Shown here piece after piece: positions 1-9,619 of a stretch of DNA of 64,000 nucleotides (position 1 is its first letter; every line of letters begins with the position of its first letter). The stretch lies in assembly GCF_013114595.1 (NCBI RefSeq), contig NZ_VTXE01000017.1, forward strand, positions 36,527 through 100,526. Direction: 5' to 3'. The notes beneath the pieces were generated by a model. It was not told the origin of the DNA, did not search any database, and saw only the letters and a list, made by a program, of their open reading frames with translations. Source of the DNA: Vibrio sp. 99-8-1 (lineage in GTDB: Bacteria; Pseudomonadota; Gammaproteobacteria; Enterobacterales; Vibrionaceae). The translations under genes were made by a program, and so were the position numbers.

Positions 1-101
1 TAACTGTTTCAAAAGAAGGTTATGAAACCTATAACCGAGTTATCTCAATTAACGGTAACGATACAGTTTGGGTGAAACTTCTTCCAAGCAAAGAAAGCTA
101 A
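1..101 (+). CDS. PEGA-domain protein, C-terminal end only (partial)
   Basis: An open frame enters from the left edge (first full codon at base 3) and stops with TAA at 99-101. It encodes about 32 residues beginning TVSKEGYETYNRVISI. The motif KEGY followed by a short beta-strand pattern is the end of a PEGA repeat, a small surface or periplasmic beta-domain. The next gene carries the same motif (IEKEGYRSFHQELKV), so the two neighbours appear related and may act together. The rest of the protein lies outside the window, so its overall function cannot be stated. Confidence 0.6.
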   Translation, partial: TVSKEGYETYNRVISINGNDTVWVKLLPSKES

Positions 102-156
102 GAAATCACTCAGAAACGCTTTGAATTTTCTGATTGATTTCACAAAGCTGATTGTT

Positions 157-210
157 AAGCGCCATTTTGTCGACTATCACACAATGATAACTCCTGACAA
201 AGTGGCGTTT
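157..210 (+). other. Long imperfect inverted repeat between the two PEGA genes
   Basis: Bases 157-171 pair with 196-210 along 15 positions, two of them G-U, around a 24-base loop. The right arm is followed by only a short T run, so this may be a weak terminator for the upstream gene or a structured leader for the downstream one. A smaller inverted repeat (110-116 with 127-133) lies just before it. Confidence 0.35.
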
Positions 211-262
211 TCGTATAGAATGGGTGAATTGCCCAATTAATCAATAAAGTAGTATTAGAACT

Positions 263-2086
263 ATGCGCCAAGGTTTACCTGCATTATTGCTTGCACTCTC
301 TCCTTGTCTGATACCGACAACCAGCTTCGCTATCGATGCAACGGTTGCTTCAGTACAGGATGTTGAAAGTTCGCTTAGAGCAAAACAGATTGAAATGGAT
401 GCTTCCGCAAAATTGGTAGCAGAACAGAAAGCGAAGATTAGGCAAGCTCAAGAAGAGCAGTCTCGTCTAGAAAATCAATCTGCACAGTTAGATAAGAAAC
501 TAGCTCAGAGTAAAAAAGCCCTCGATAGAGATTTTGCTCGTATTTCTGATGAGCCCGATTTTGACATCAGGCCAAGTCAAGGTGCATATCAATCAGCATG
601 GGCAGACGTAAAACAAAACCAAAAAACTCGCTTAGAAGCGGAGCATAAACTGCAAGAGTTGTATGCCGATCTTTCTCTATTTGAGTTGGATCAGAAACGC
701 TTAAAGCAAGAGCTGGAAAGTATTACTGAAAATAGAATCAGAGCGAGAGTTGAAAGGCTACGTCAAGAACTCACACCGAGTCGACAAGTCGACGTAACTT
801 ATACAAATGCCTGTAAAACGGATATGACCATTGCTCAATGTACTGAGCAAACCAAAAACCTGACGCTACAAAAAGCGGTTAACAAATTTCAGTCTCAGCT
901 CATCAATGCCACAACTGAGTCAAAGCTAGTAAAACAGCACCTTGCTCAAACCTCTTTAAGTATTCATGTTATTGGCAGCAATACAAACAAAGCTAGCTTT
1001 TCGGATAAGATGAGCTACACCATGGCATTGGATGTCAACCTTGAAGCCAGACCTGCCAAAAATACACCGTGTAAACTGCTGAACGTTGCGTCAAACTACT
1101 GCTTTGACCAAGGAGAAGACCAAAACAACTCCGAGCAGCAGAAAGAAGTACAGTGGGTATCGCTAACAGTACGTTCAAATCAGTACCAAGATCGAGTTTC
1201 TATTGATGGCGTGAGTTACGGCAGCACACCTCTAGACATCATGATCCCTGTTGGTCCACACATGATTAGCATTGAGAAAGAAGGCTACCGCTCGTTTCAT
1301 CAAGAGTTAAAAGTGACTGGAGATCAAACTTTAAGAGCCGTACTACGAGAAACCGAAAACCTTCCTCATTCAGGTCGAGTCTTTGCGGATTCACTTGGTA
1401 GTAACACCAAGGCACCGGAAATGGTAGTTGTAGGCTCTGGGCAATATCTGATCGGTGAGAACGGTGCTAAGCAAGTTAGCATCGATAATGCTTACTCAAT
1501 CTCATCGACACCTATTACTGTTGGTGAGTTTGAACTATTTGTTAGCTCAACGGGTTATCAAACCGATGCGGAATTAAAAAATATCTGCACCACGGTAGAA
1601 GAGTCTCAAATTATTCCAATTAGTGGCAGCTATTGGCGCAACCCGGGCTTTAAACAGTCGGCAAATTATCCTGCAGTTTGTATAAGCCAAGCCGATGCGA
1701 TTGCCTATACGCGATGGTTATCTAAAGAGACAGGTTATCACTACCGTCTGCCAAATGAGACGGAGTGGGAAGTCGCCGCACTTGCCGGAGCACACACCGA
1801 TTTTTGGTGGGGTGACTCATTCGGAGCAGGTCAAGCGAATACCGGCTGGGGTGGCACCAAATGGTCTAACGTAAGTGCTTCTCCGGTAAAAACATTTGCA
1901 CCTAATGGCTTTGGTTTCTATGACGTAGTAGGAAATGTTTGGGAATGGACCAATGACAGCCGAGGCGTAACAAAAGGGGGCGCTTGGAGCTTCTCACCAA
2001 ATCAAGCCACTGCGTACAGTCGACTGTTCTTAGCTCCTAATACCGCATCTAACTATGTTGGCTTTAGAATACTAAGACAGCTTTAA
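263..2086 (+). CDS. Secreted PEGA and SUMF1 (formylglycine-generating-enzyme-like) domain protein
   Basis: This 607-residue protein starts with a signal peptide (about residues 1-23, ending TTSFA), so it should act in the envelope. Residues about 30-270 are rich in Gln, Glu, Lys and Ala and are predicted coiled coil. A PEGA domain follows at about 295-370 (KEGYRSFHQELKV), then a SUMF1/FGE-sulfatase domain at about 383-607 with the family motifs RLPNETEWEVAA, GNVWEWTND and GGAWSF. The C-terminal segment lacks the active-site cysteines of true formylglycine-generating enzymes, so oxidase activity is unlikely and a binding or scaffold role is more plausible. The upstream partial gene also has a PEGA repeat. 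Catalytic function is unknown. Confidence 0.8.
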   Translation: MRQGLPALLLALSPCLIPTTSFAIDATVASVQDVESSLRAKQIEMDASAKLVAEQKAKIRQAQEEQSRLENQSAQLDKKLAQSKKALDRDFARISDEPDFDIRPSQGAYQSAWADVKQNQKTRLEAEHKLQELYADLSLFELDQKRLKQELESITENRIRARVERLRQELTPSRQVDVTYTNACKTDMTIAQCTEQTKNLTLQKAVNKFQSQLINATTESKLVKQHLAQTSLSIHVIGSNTNKASFSDKMSYTMALDVNLEARPAKNTPCKLLNVASNYCFDQGEDQNNSEQQKEVQWVSLTVRSNQYQDRVSIDGVSYGSTPLDIMIPVGPHMISIEKEGYRSFHQELKVTGDQTLRAVLRETENLPHSGRVFADSLGSNTKAPEMVVVGSGQYLIGENGAKQVSIDNAYSISSTPITVGEFELFVSSTGYQTDAELKNICTTVEESQIIPISGSYWRNPGFKQSANYPAVCISQADAIAYTRWLSKETGYHYRLPNETEWEVAALAGAHTDFWWGDSFGAGQANTGWGGTKWSNVSASPVKTFAPNGFGFYDVVGNVWEWTNDSRGVTKGGAWSFSPNQATAYSRLFLAPNTASNYVGFRILRQL

Positions 2087-2103
2087 TTAAACCGACAACC
2101 ACT

Positions 2104-2135
2104 AAAAAGACCGGGCATCACTACCCGGTCTTTTT
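2104..2135. terminator. Bidirectional intrinsic terminator
   Basis: A GC-rich stem, AAAGACCGGG paired with CCCGGTCTTT around an 8-base loop, is flanked by A and T runs. It lies between the convergent SUMF1-protein gene and pdxH and can serve both strands. Confidence 0.85.
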
Positions 2136-2152
2136 ATTAGAAAGCGATAAAA

Positions 2153-2788
2153 TTAAGGCGCTAACCTTTCAATATCCCACTCTTCATCATGTTTCTGAAA
2201 TAAAAATCTATCGTGCAAACGGTGTTCACCACCTTGCCAAAACTCAATAGACTCAGGGCGAATACGGTATCCTCCCCAAAATGAAGGGATAGGTATCTCT
2301 CCATTAGCAAATTTCTGCTTAAGCTCAAGGTACTTTCCTTCTAACAGCCCTCGAGCAGAAAGACGACTACTCTGTTTACTCGCCCAAGCCGCAATTTGAC
2401 TCTCTTTTGGTCGAGAAGAAAAATACTTCATATTCTCCACTGCGCTGAGCTTCTCAGCAACACCTGTAATATGAACCTGTCTTTCTATTGGGTGCCACGG
2501 AAAATGCAAACTCACTTTTGCATTATCTTCAATTTGTTGTGCTTTTCGGCTGGCCAAGTTGGTATAAAACACAAAGCCCGTATTATCAACATCTTTTAAT
2601 AACACGATGCGCTGAAAAGGCTGCCCAGTTTTATCAACGGTTGCAACTGTCATTGCGGTAGGGTCCGTTAACTTGGCATCAACCGCTTGTTGTAACCAGA
2701 GATTAAACTGTTCCACTGGATTTTCATTGATATCTTTGCGGCGTAGACCGCCTTTTATATATTCGCGGCGAATATCTGACAGTTCCAT
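2153..2788 (-). CDS. pdxH: Pyridoxamine/pyridoxine 5'-phosphate oxidase
   Basis: PdxH is the FMN-dependent cytosolic enzyme that oxidises pyridoxamine or pyridoxine 5'-phosphate to pyridoxal 5'-phosphate. The 211-residue product has the family's usual length, an N-terminal [15 protein letters not shown] segment, the FMN-binding [18 protein letters not shown] region (about 60-80), and the C-terminal signature [17 protein letters not shown] followed by RLHDR. The start follows an AAGGA ribosome site 6 bases upstream. From memory, V. cholerae also carries pdxH beside the lap genes on chromosome II, which matches the layout here. It is transcribed alone, with a shared terminator downstream. Confidence 0.96.
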   Translation of the reverse strand: MELSDIRREYIKGGLRRKDINENPVEQFNLWLQQAVDAKLTDPTAMTVATVDKTGQPFQRIVLLKDVDNTGFVFYTNLASRKAQQIEDNAKVSLHFPWHPIERQVHITGVAEKLSAVENMKYFSSRPKESQIAAWASKQSSRLSARGLLEGKYLELKQKFANGEIPIPSFWGGYRIRPESIEFWQGGEHRLHDRFLFQKHDEEWDIERLAP

Positions 2789-3365
2789 TTTTAATCCTTA
2801 CTCTTTTTTTTCGATTTTGCGCTTATATTCAACTAACCTCAAGAGGCTTATTCAGCGAGAATTCATTGGCTTGTGATCAAAACACTGATTTGAAGACATA
2901 GTCACTCTACGACAAGAATCCGTAACACAGAGCAGGAGCCAATAAAACTCGCCCTTTGGGAGCTCATCAACCTCCCCATTTCTGCGTCAGATAACCTTGA
3001 AAGGGGGATGCCATTGCTTCGATTATCTCTTTTTGAACTGAGCCTGTTGATGCAGATCTGACTCCTGAATCTTGAGGTCAAATGAGTATATACCTTACAA
3101 CAAGCAAGACAGATCAATCACTGATTAATCGTTGTTTGCGGCAATAGCAGCAAACAATACCGTCAATATACCAAACCTAACTATTTGAGAGCCAAATAAA
3201 AGTCTCTGAACCTTAACATTTATCTTAACAAAGAATAAAATTGATTATTAATATATACTCAAGTAACTCCGCTCAACGGCAACAGCTGTGCTATCAGCCT
3301 TTTAAAATGCTTGAGTTCTCCGTCTTCATCAAATAACTGGTGTTATAAATCTCTAGGGATAGCGA
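2789..3365. other. Intergenic region between pdxH and the lap operon
   Basis: This 577-base stretch must hold the divergent promoters of pdxH and of the HlyD/LapG/LapD/ABC operon. I see no convincing gene, repeat or known operator in it. A 71-codon frame on the minus strand (2902..3117) has no ribosome site and an unconvincing composition. Confidence 0.5.
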
Positions 3366-4757
3366 ATGAGTAGTAAGAATTATCAAAAGCTAACAGATAA
3401 TGAATTAGATTATATCGATGATAAAACCGCAGCACTGCTACTCAATACACCAAGTAGTGCAAGGTTACTACTTTGGATCATGGTACTGTTTTTTATTGCC
3501 GCTATTGCTTGGGCTGGCTGGGCACAAATAGATAAAGTCACCGTCGGACAAGGGAAAGTCATTCCTTCCTCTCAACTTCAGATCGTACAGAACCTAGAAG
3601 GCGGATTAGTTAAACGCCTATTAGTTAAAGAAGGTGAAATGGTCGAAGAGGGACAACAGCTCATATTAATTGATGACACACGTTTTCGATCTGATTTTAG
3701 AGAACGCGAACAACAAGTCGCAAACCTTACCGCCAGTGTTTTACAATTATCCGCGTCAATTACCAGTGTTGTGGTAATGGAAAATTTTGACAACAGCAAC
3801 TGGCAAGAGAGTGTAAAAATCAACTCGAGTAAACTCGCTTTTCCTCCGGTGTTGTCTGAGGGGCAACCCGCTCTAGTAAAACGACAGTTTGCAGAGTACA
3901 AACAAGACCTCGAGAACTTAAACAATCGGGTATCCGTTTTGGCGCAACAGGTGAACCAGAAACAACAAGAGCTGGTGGAGCTAAGAGCAAGAGCGAGAAA
4001 CCTAAAGACCAGTTATAACTTTGCCAAAAGAGAGCTCGATATAACAGAACCTCTAGCCATCGAAGGGGTGGTTCCTAAAATTGAACTGCTGAAACTGCAA
4101 CGTCAATTAAATGATACTCGACGAGAGTTAACCTCTACTGAACTCAAAATTCCGACTTTAATATCGGCTATCCGTGAAGCAACATTGAGCCGAGTTGATG
4201 CTGCCCTTAAATTTCGTTCCGAGCAGCAAGAGAAGCTCAATCAGGCTCAAGATAAGTTGTCAGCCATCACTGAGTCTGCTGTCGGGCTAGAAGACAGAGT
4301 GAATCGTACCGTCGTTATCTCGCCTGTCACAGGGACAGTTAAGAAGCTTTATATCAACACCGTTGGTGGTGTTATCCAACCGGGCATGGACCTAATTGAA
4401 ATTGTACCTTCCGAGGACACGCTTTTAGTTGAAGCTAAAATTGCCCCGCAAGATATCGCATTTTTGCGCCCGGGCTTGCAAGCCATTGTTAAGTTTAGCG
4501 CCTATGATTTTACTCGATACGGTGGCTTAGAAGGCGTTCTGGAACACATTAGTGCCGATACCATTCAAGATGAAGAGGGAAACAGCTTCTACTTAGTTCG
4601 AGTGCGAACTGACGAGCATAAGTTTGGGGCTATGGGAGAACTGCCCATCATTCCAGGAATGACCACTTCCGTAGATATTATTACCGGTAAGCGTACGGTT
4701 TTAGACTATCTGTTGAAACCTATTCTTTCGGCAAAACAGACCGCACTCAGAGAATAA
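3366..4757 (+). CDS. lapC: Type I secretion membrane fusion protein, HlyD/LapC family
   Basis: This 463-residue periplasmic adaptor would link the inner-membrane ABC exporter to a TolC-like outer-membrane channel. It has a cytoplasmic N-terminus, one transmembrane segment (about residues 34-52, LLLWIMVLFFIAAIAWAGWA), a biotinyl-lipoyl-like half (IVQNLEGGLVKRLLVKEGE), a long coiled-coil hairpin (about 150-310) and the beta-barrel with a conserved HlyD-family end (GMTTSVDIITGKRTVLDYLL). The start follows an AGGGA ribosome site. It is the first gene of a four-gene operon with lapG, lapD and the exporter. The lap assignment rests mainly on those neighbours. A LapE/TolC pore gene is not in the window. 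Confidence 0.9.
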   Translation: MSSKNYQKLTDNELDYIDDKTAALLLNTPSSARLLLWIMVLFFIAAIAWAGWAQIDKVTVGQGKVIPSSQLQIVQNLEGGLVKRLLVKEGEMVEEGQQLILIDDTRFRSDFREREQQVANLTASVLQLSASITSVVVMENFDNSNWQESVKINSSKLAFPPVLSEGQPALVKRQFAEYKQDLENLNNRVSVLAQQVNQKQQELVELRARARNLKTSYNFAKRELDITEPLAIEGVVPKIELLKLQRQLNDTRRELTSTELKIPTLISAIREATLSRVDAALKFRSEQQEKLNQAQDKLSAITESAVGLEDRVNRTVVISPVTGTVKKLYINTVGGVIQPGMDLIEIVPSEDTLLVEAKIAPQDIAFLRPGLQAIVKFSAYDFTRYGGLEGVLEHISADTIQDEEGNSFYLVRVRTDEHKFGAMGELPIIPGMTTSVDIITGKRTVLDYLLKPILSAKQTALRE

Positions 4758-4799
4758 ACAGCCTATGTATTATTTCAAATTAGGTGATATTACGCCGTG

Positions 4800-5462
4800 A
4801 TGATTCGCCTAGTACTGCTCTCCCTACTCATGTTCTCAGTAACCTCACTGGCTCTCAATAGTCAGGAACAGCGCTGGGTTGACGCAGTATCAAATACATA
4901 TGGCCCTCGGGCAGGCAAACGAGTCGATGCTTGGCGGAAAACAATGGCGTCACTTAAGTCTCAAAGTGAATCGCAACAGATGAGCAAGATAAATCAGTTT
5001 TTTAATCAGCTCTACTTTGTCAATGATATCGATTTATGGGGAAAGAACGATTACTGGGCAACACCATTAGAGTTTTTGGGAAGCAACGCCGGCGATTGTG
5101 AGGACTTCACCATCGCCAAGTATTTTTCACTACTAGAACTGGGTATATCCGATAAGAAACTGAGATTGGTTTATGTTAAGTCACTAACACTTAACCAGTT
5201 CCATATGGTTTTGGCCTATTACTCGACCCCAAATGCTGTACCCGTTCTACTGGATAATATTGATCCAGAAATAAAACCGGCCACTAAACGCCGTGACTTA
5301 CTGCCTATCTATAGCTTTAACGGTAAGAACTTGTGGCTCATGAAAGAAAAAGCAAGCGGAAAACTGGCCGGTAAAGCGTCCAGATTAAGCTTATGGAATG
5401 ACCTACGTTCCCGCAATAAATCGCTGGAATTCAATAAACCAATAATTAACTACGATGAGTAA
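4800..5462 (+). CDS. lapG: LapG-type periplasmic transglutaminase-like cysteine protease
   Basis: LapG cleaves the N-terminal retention module of large type I-secreted adhesins and so releases cells from biofilm. It is held inactive by c-di-GMP-bound LapD. The product (about 220 residues) has a signal peptide (RLVLLSLLMFSVTSLAL) and the BTLCP Cys-His-Asp triad: Cys in NAGDCEDFTIAKY, His in NQFHMVLAYY, Asp in LLDNIDPE. The DCED motif also fits the calcium-dependent site known in this family. The frame could open at a GTG at 4797, but the adjacent ATG at 4800 is preferred. It lies 42 bases after the adaptor gene and 5 bases before lapD. Its substrate adhesin is not encoded nearby. Confidence 0.93.
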   Translation: MIRLVLLSLLMFSVTSLALNSQEQRWVDAVSNTYGPRAGKRVDAWRKTMASLKSQSESQQMSKINQFFNQLYFVNDIDLWGKNDYWATPLEFLGSNAGDCEDFTIAKYFSLLELGISDKKLRLVYVKSLTLNQFHMVLAYYSTPNAVPVLLDNIDPEIKPATKRRDLLPIYSFNGKNLWLMKEKASGKLAGKASRLSLWNDLRSRNKSLEFNKPIINYDE

Positions 5463-5467
5463 CCACC

Positions 5468-7378
5468 ATGACATTATATAAACAACTTGTCGCGGGTATG
5501 TTAGCTGTATTTTTGATACTGATTGGCTCAGTAATGGCTGTCGAGTTCAAAACCACTCGCAACTTCTTAATGCAGCAACAACGTTCAGAGATGAACAATA
5601 CCATTAATACCGTAGGATTAGCTTTAGCACCCTATCTTGAACAAAAAGATAGCGTTGCTGTTGAATCGGTAATCAACGCTCTTTTCGACGGAAGTTCATA
5701 CTCCGTTGTTCGATTGACCTTTTTAGATACCGATGAAGAGATTGTCCGTTCTTATCCCGTAGTCGCCAATGGTGTACCTAAGTGGTTTACTGAGCTTAAC
5801 TTCCTCAATAAGTTACATGATCGTCGAGTGGTAACCAGTGGTTGGATGCAGCTTGCTGAAATTGAGATCGTTAGCCACCCCGGTGACGCCTACGAGCAAC
5901 TCTGGGCCGCTCTTGTTAATCTGGCCACCGCCTTTTTAGGTATGTTCCTGATTGGTATTGTTCTTGTGTCATTGATGCTTACACGTGCACTTAAGCCACT
6001 AAAGCTGATCACTCGGAAAATGGAAGATATTGCGAAAAACCATTTTGGAGAGCCATTAGAAAAACCGAGAACAAAAGATCTCATTGCTGTGGTTGAAGGC
6101 ATCAACTCCATGTCAAAGCAGGTAGAAAAGAGTTTTAGAGCACAAGCTAAAGAAGCGGAACAGTTACGTAAACGCGCTTATATGGACCCTGTCTCTCAAC
6201 TAGGAAACCGTTCATTCTTCATGGGACAGTTAACTCAGTGGTTGAATGAGTCTGGCAAAGGAGGGGTTGCTCTCCTTCAAGCTCAGTTTATTAAAGATGC
6301 TTACGATGAGTCCGGCTATGAGACTGGCGATCAACTCGTCAAGGAGCTTTCTGACCATCTCAAAGTTACCATGAACTCCCCAGCGGTCACCATTGCAAGA
6401 ATCAACACCGAAGAGTTTGGCTTTATTCTGCCTAATGTCAGCGAAGAAGAGCTAAAACTGTTGGCGAATAATATAGTAGATAATGCACAAAACATGCGGC
6501 CTGACCCAACAGGTACTGCGCCAATGGAGCTATCGCTAGGTCTGGTGTATAACGAAGAACGCAAATCCACTACCGATATTCTCTCTTTAGTGGATAACGC
6601 ACTCTCTTTAGCGCATTCACATCCAGAGCAGAGCTATGGCTTGGTCTCTAATAGCAATGATCAAATGATGCTGGGTAAACAGCAGTGGAAAGCACTGGTG
6701 GAAGAGGCGATTAACAACCAATCTATCGAGTTTAAGTTCCAGTCAGCAAACCAAGCAAATGGTGAAAGTTTCCACAAAGAAGTCTTCTCGTCCATTGAGA
6801 AAGATGGCACTCGCTATACTGCAAACCAGTACCTATTTGCTCTTGAGCAACTGAATGCCGGTTACATCTTTGATGAGTATGTTATCGAAAGCATGATCAA
6901 GGGACTAGAAGAAGGAAGCATCGAAGGAACCATAGCGATTAACTTAACGGTTAGCAGTATTTCTGAACCGAGCTTTATCCGCTGGTTAACCAAAGTACTA
7001 TCAAAACATCACTCTGTCGCCAATAGACTGCATTTTGAAATTCCTGAGATCTGCTTTGTGAATAACCAACACCATACCGCCCTACTGTGCCACGCAATTC
7101 GCAGCAGTGGTTCAGAGTTTGGCGTTGATAATTACGGTCGAAACTTCCACTCACTTGATTACATCAATGAGTTTAGACCTACATATGTGAAACTGGATTA
7201 TCTATATACCCATCAAATTGAAGATGAGAAACAGCGTTATACGTTAACCTCTATTTCAAGAACCGCACACGATCTTGGTGTGACAACCATTGCTTCAAGG
7301 GTAGAAACACAAGCTCAATTAGATTTTCTGTCTGAGCACTTTATAGAAGTGTTCCAAGGCTTCATCGTCGATAAATAA
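5468..7378 (+). CDS. lapD: LapD-like inside-out c-di-GMP receptor with degenerate GGDEF and EAL domains
   Basis: LapD binds cytoplasmic c-di-GMP through a degenerate EAL domain and sequesters LapG through its periplasmic domain. This 636-residue protein has a transmembrane segment (about 7-25), a periplasmic LapD/MoxY-type domain (about 26-145), a second transmembrane segment (about 150-172), HAMP, then GGDEF-like (about 238-390) and EAL-like (about 400-636) domains. Catalytic motifs are lost: NTEEFGFI replaces GGDEF, no EALLR motif is present, and the usual DDFGTGYSS loop reads DNYGRNFHS. It should therefore be a receptor and not an enzyme. The spacing (5 bases after lapG, 14 before the exporter) indicates one operon. 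Confidence 0.93.
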   Translation: MTLYKQLVAGMLAVFLILIGSVMAVEFKTTRNFLMQQQRSEMNNTINTVGLALAPYLEQKDSVAVESVINALFDGSSYSVVRLTFLDTDEEIVRSYPVVANGVPKWFTELNFLNKLHDRRVVTSGWMQLAEIEIVSHPGDAYEQLWAALVNLATAFLGMFLIGIVLVSLMLTRALKPLKLITRKMEDIAKNHFGEPLEKPRTKDLIAVVEGINSMSKQVEKSFRAQAKEAEQLRKRAYMDPVSQLGNRSFFMGQLTQWLNESGKGGVALLQAQFIKDAYDESGYETGDQLVKELSDHLKVTMNSPAVTIARINTEEFGFILPNVSEEELKLLANNIVDNAQNMRPDPTGTAPMELSLGLVYNEERKSTTDILSLVDNALSLAHSHPEQSYGLVSNSNDQMMLGKQQWKALVEEAINNQSIEFKFQSANQANGESFHKEVFSSIEKDGTRYTANQYLFALEQLNAGYIFDEYVIESMIKGLEEGSIEGTIAINLTVSSISEPSFIRWLTKVLSKHHSVANRLHFEIPEICFVNNQHHTALLCHAIRSSGSEFGVDNYGRNFHSLDYINEFRPTYVKLDYLYTHQIEDEKQRYTLTSISRTAHDLGVTTIASRVETQAQLDFLSEHFIEVFQGFIVDK

Positions 7379-7392
7379 AGGGCCGTAGCACA

Positions 7393-9507
7393 ATGCATGA
7401 TCCACTATTGAATTCTCTTATCTATATCAGTAGATATTATGGACTAGCGAATTCCCCTGACGCATTAATCAATGGTTTGCCTTTGTCTGACGGTAGGCTT
7501 ACTCCATTCCTATTTCCTCGCTCTGCAGAGCGAGCAGGGTTAGTCGCCAAAGAGAATCGCGCCAAGTTATCTGCTATCTCTGATTTAATTCTACCTGCGG
7601 TGTTACTGCTTAAAGACGGCGATGCTTGTGTCCTCGTTAGCGTTAACAGTGAAAGCGGTGAAGCGGAAGTTGTCACAGCAGAATCCGACACCATGCCAGT
7701 ATCTATTCCATTGGAGGAACTAGAACAGCAGTATATTGGACGATACTTTTTAGTTAAAAAGCAGTTTCGTTATGACGAGCGCTCTCCAGAGATATTGAAA
7801 ACCCGTGATGGACATTGGTTTTGGGGAACTTTATTTGAGTCTAAACATATCTATAGAGATGTATTAATTGCCTCTCTTTTGGTGAATATCTTTGCTATTG
7901 CGGCTCCGATGTTTACCCGTCTAGTATACGATAAAGTTGTACCAAATCTCGCATTTGAATCATTGTGGGTGTTAGCGTCAGGTATTTTTGTTGTTTTCAT
8001 ATTCGATTTTATATTGAAGTTATTGCGAAGCTATTTTATTGATGTCGCAGGGAAAAAATCGGATGTGATCATCTCATCAAAACTGTTTAGCAAGGTAATG
8101 GGCATCCGCATGGAATCGAAGCCCCCTTCTGTCGGTGCCTTTGCCAGACACCTTCAAGAGTTTGAGTCGATCCGAGAATTCTTTACTTCCGCCACTATCT
8201 CAGCACTGATCGATCTGCCCTTTGCTCTGCTCTTCTTAGTGGTTATATGGCTGCTGGCTGGCAATTTGGTCATTATCCCTATCATCGGTGTATTAATACT
8301 GGCAATCCACTCTCTGTTGATTCAGGGGCCTTTACGCAAGAGTATCGAAGAAGGCTCTCGGTTAGCTTCTCAAAAATACGCCAACCTAATTGAGAGCTTA
8401 GCGGGTTTAGAGTCAGTAAAACTGTTTGGTGCACAAAGTCAGTTTCAGTACCGATGGGAAGAAGCTGTGGCTCACATGGCTAACTGGAACATCAAAACCC
8501 GTCGCATTACCGACACCATCCAAAATATGGCCGGCTTAGTTCAGCAATCTTGTAACGTTGGTATGATCATACTCGGCGTTTATCTTATTGCCGATGGTGA
8601 ACTGACCATGGGGGGATTAATCGCGGCTACCATGTTGAGTGGGCGTGCTATTGGTCCTTTGGTCCAGTTGTCATTACTCTCTACTCGTTACAATCAGGCC
8701 AAGTCATCAATGACGATTATTGAACAAGTGATGTCAATGCCTGACGAACAGGAAGAAGGAAAACGCTATATCCACCGCCCGATTATCCAAGGGAAAATTG
8801 AGCTGGATAAGGTGACTTTCCATTACCCTGATGCCCCCATTGCTGCAATTCGTGATTTATCAATCCGTATTAATCCGGGCGAAAAAGTAGCAATTATTGG
8901 ACGAATTGGCTCAGGTAAAACCACCCTAGAAAGACTTATTATGGGGTTGTACCAACCGACAGAAGGTCATGTACGTATCGACGGTACAGACATCAACCAG
9001 CTGCATCATGTGGATGTAAGGCGTAACATTGGTTGCGTGCCGCAAGAGAGTACCCTGTTTTTTGGCAGCATTAGAGATAACATAACGTTAGGTCAAACGC
9101 TGGTGGATGATAGAGAAGTATTGGATGCTGCAAACCGAGCGGGTGTTACCGTATTTACTCAGCAAGATCCCGCAGGGCTCGAAAGACAAGTCGGCGAAGG
9201 CGGCTTACTGCTTTCCGGTGGACAACGTCAATCGGTCTCCATTGCTCGTGCATTGCTTGGCCGTCCGCCGGTTCTTCTTATGGATGAACCGACCAGTGCC
9301 ATGGATAATCGTACTGAGATGCATATTAAGAATCAACTTGCTCAACTGCGTAAGAACGAGACATTAATTCTTATTACTCATAAAACATCGATGTTGGATA
9401 TCGTCGATCGAATCATCGTCATGGAGAAAGGCGCCGTGATCGCGGATGGGCCTAAGCATCAAGTTCTCGACGACTTAAAACATGGCAGAGTACGAGCCGT
9501 AAGTTAA
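7393..9507 (+). CDS. lapB: Type I secretion ABC transporter with C39-like domain (LapB/RtxB-type)
   Basis: This is the inner-membrane exporter for an RTX-type adhesin, 704 residues long. Its parts are an N-terminal C39 peptidase-like domain (about 1-135) that lacks the catalytic Cys and so should only recognise substrate, a six-helix transmembrane domain (about 155-430), and an ATPase domain (about 470-704). The ATPase has Walker A GRIGSGKTT, signature LSGGQRQSVSIARAL, Walker [13 protein letters not shown] and an H-loop (LITHKTS). It is the last gene of the lap operon and is followed by a strong terminator. The family usually exports adhesins with repeat-in-toxin C-termini. The cargo gene is elsewhere. 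Confidence 0.93.
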   Translation: MHDPLLNSLIYISRYYGLANSPDALINGLPLSDGRLTPFLFPRSAERAGLVAKENRAKLSAISDLILPAVLLLKDGDACVLVSVNSESGEAEVVTAESDTMPVSIPLEELEQQYIGRYFLVKKQFRYDERSPEILKTRDGHWFWGTLFESKHIYRDVLIASLLVNIFAIAAPMFTRLVYDKVVPNLAFESLWVLASGIFVVFIFDFILKLLRSYFIDVAGKKSDVIISSKLFSKVMGIRMESKPPSVGAFARHLQEFESIREFFTSATISALIDLPFALLFLVVIWLLAGNLVIIPIIGVLILAIHSLLIQGPLRKSIEEGSRLASQKYANLIESLAGLESVKLFGAQSQFQYRWEEAVAHMANWNIKTRRITDTIQNMAGLVQQSCNVGMIILGVYLIADGELTMGGLIAATMLSGRAIGPLVQLSLLSTRYNQAKSSMTIIEQVMSMPDEQEEGKRYIHRPIIQGKIELDKVTFHYPDAPIAAIRDLSIRINPGEKVAIIGRIGSGKTTLERLIMGLYQPTEGHVRIDGTDINQLHHVDVRRNIGCVPQESTLFFGSIRDNITLGQTLVDDREVLDAANRAGVTVFTQQDPAGLERQVGEGGLLLSGGQRQSVSIARALLGRPPVLLMDEPTSAMDNRTEMHIKNQLAQLRKNETLILITHKTSMLDIVDRIIVMEKGAVIADGPKHQVLDDLKHGRVRAVS

Positions 9508-9549
9508 CAGATTGGTTCTACACAGCTTTATTTGCAATGTTGCGTGTTC

Positions 9550-9580
9550 AAAATAGCCCTCAATTTGAGGGCTATTTTTT
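9550..9580 (+). terminator. Intrinsic terminator of the lap operon
   Basis: A 14-base perfect stem (AAAATAGCCCTCAA paired with TTGAGGGCTATTTT) with a minimal loop is followed by T residues. It lies between the exporter stop and the convergent FapA-family gene. Confidence 0.85.
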
Positions 9581-9619
9581 ATTCTACTTAGAAAGTGACC
9601 GGTTAAGGCTTGTTTGCTT

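Noticed and set aside
2902..3117. 71-codon minus-strand frame between pdxH and the lap operon
   Set aside because: It lacks a ribosome site and has no recognisable motif. The plus strand reads somewhat protein-like in one frame but is broken by stops, so neither is supported.
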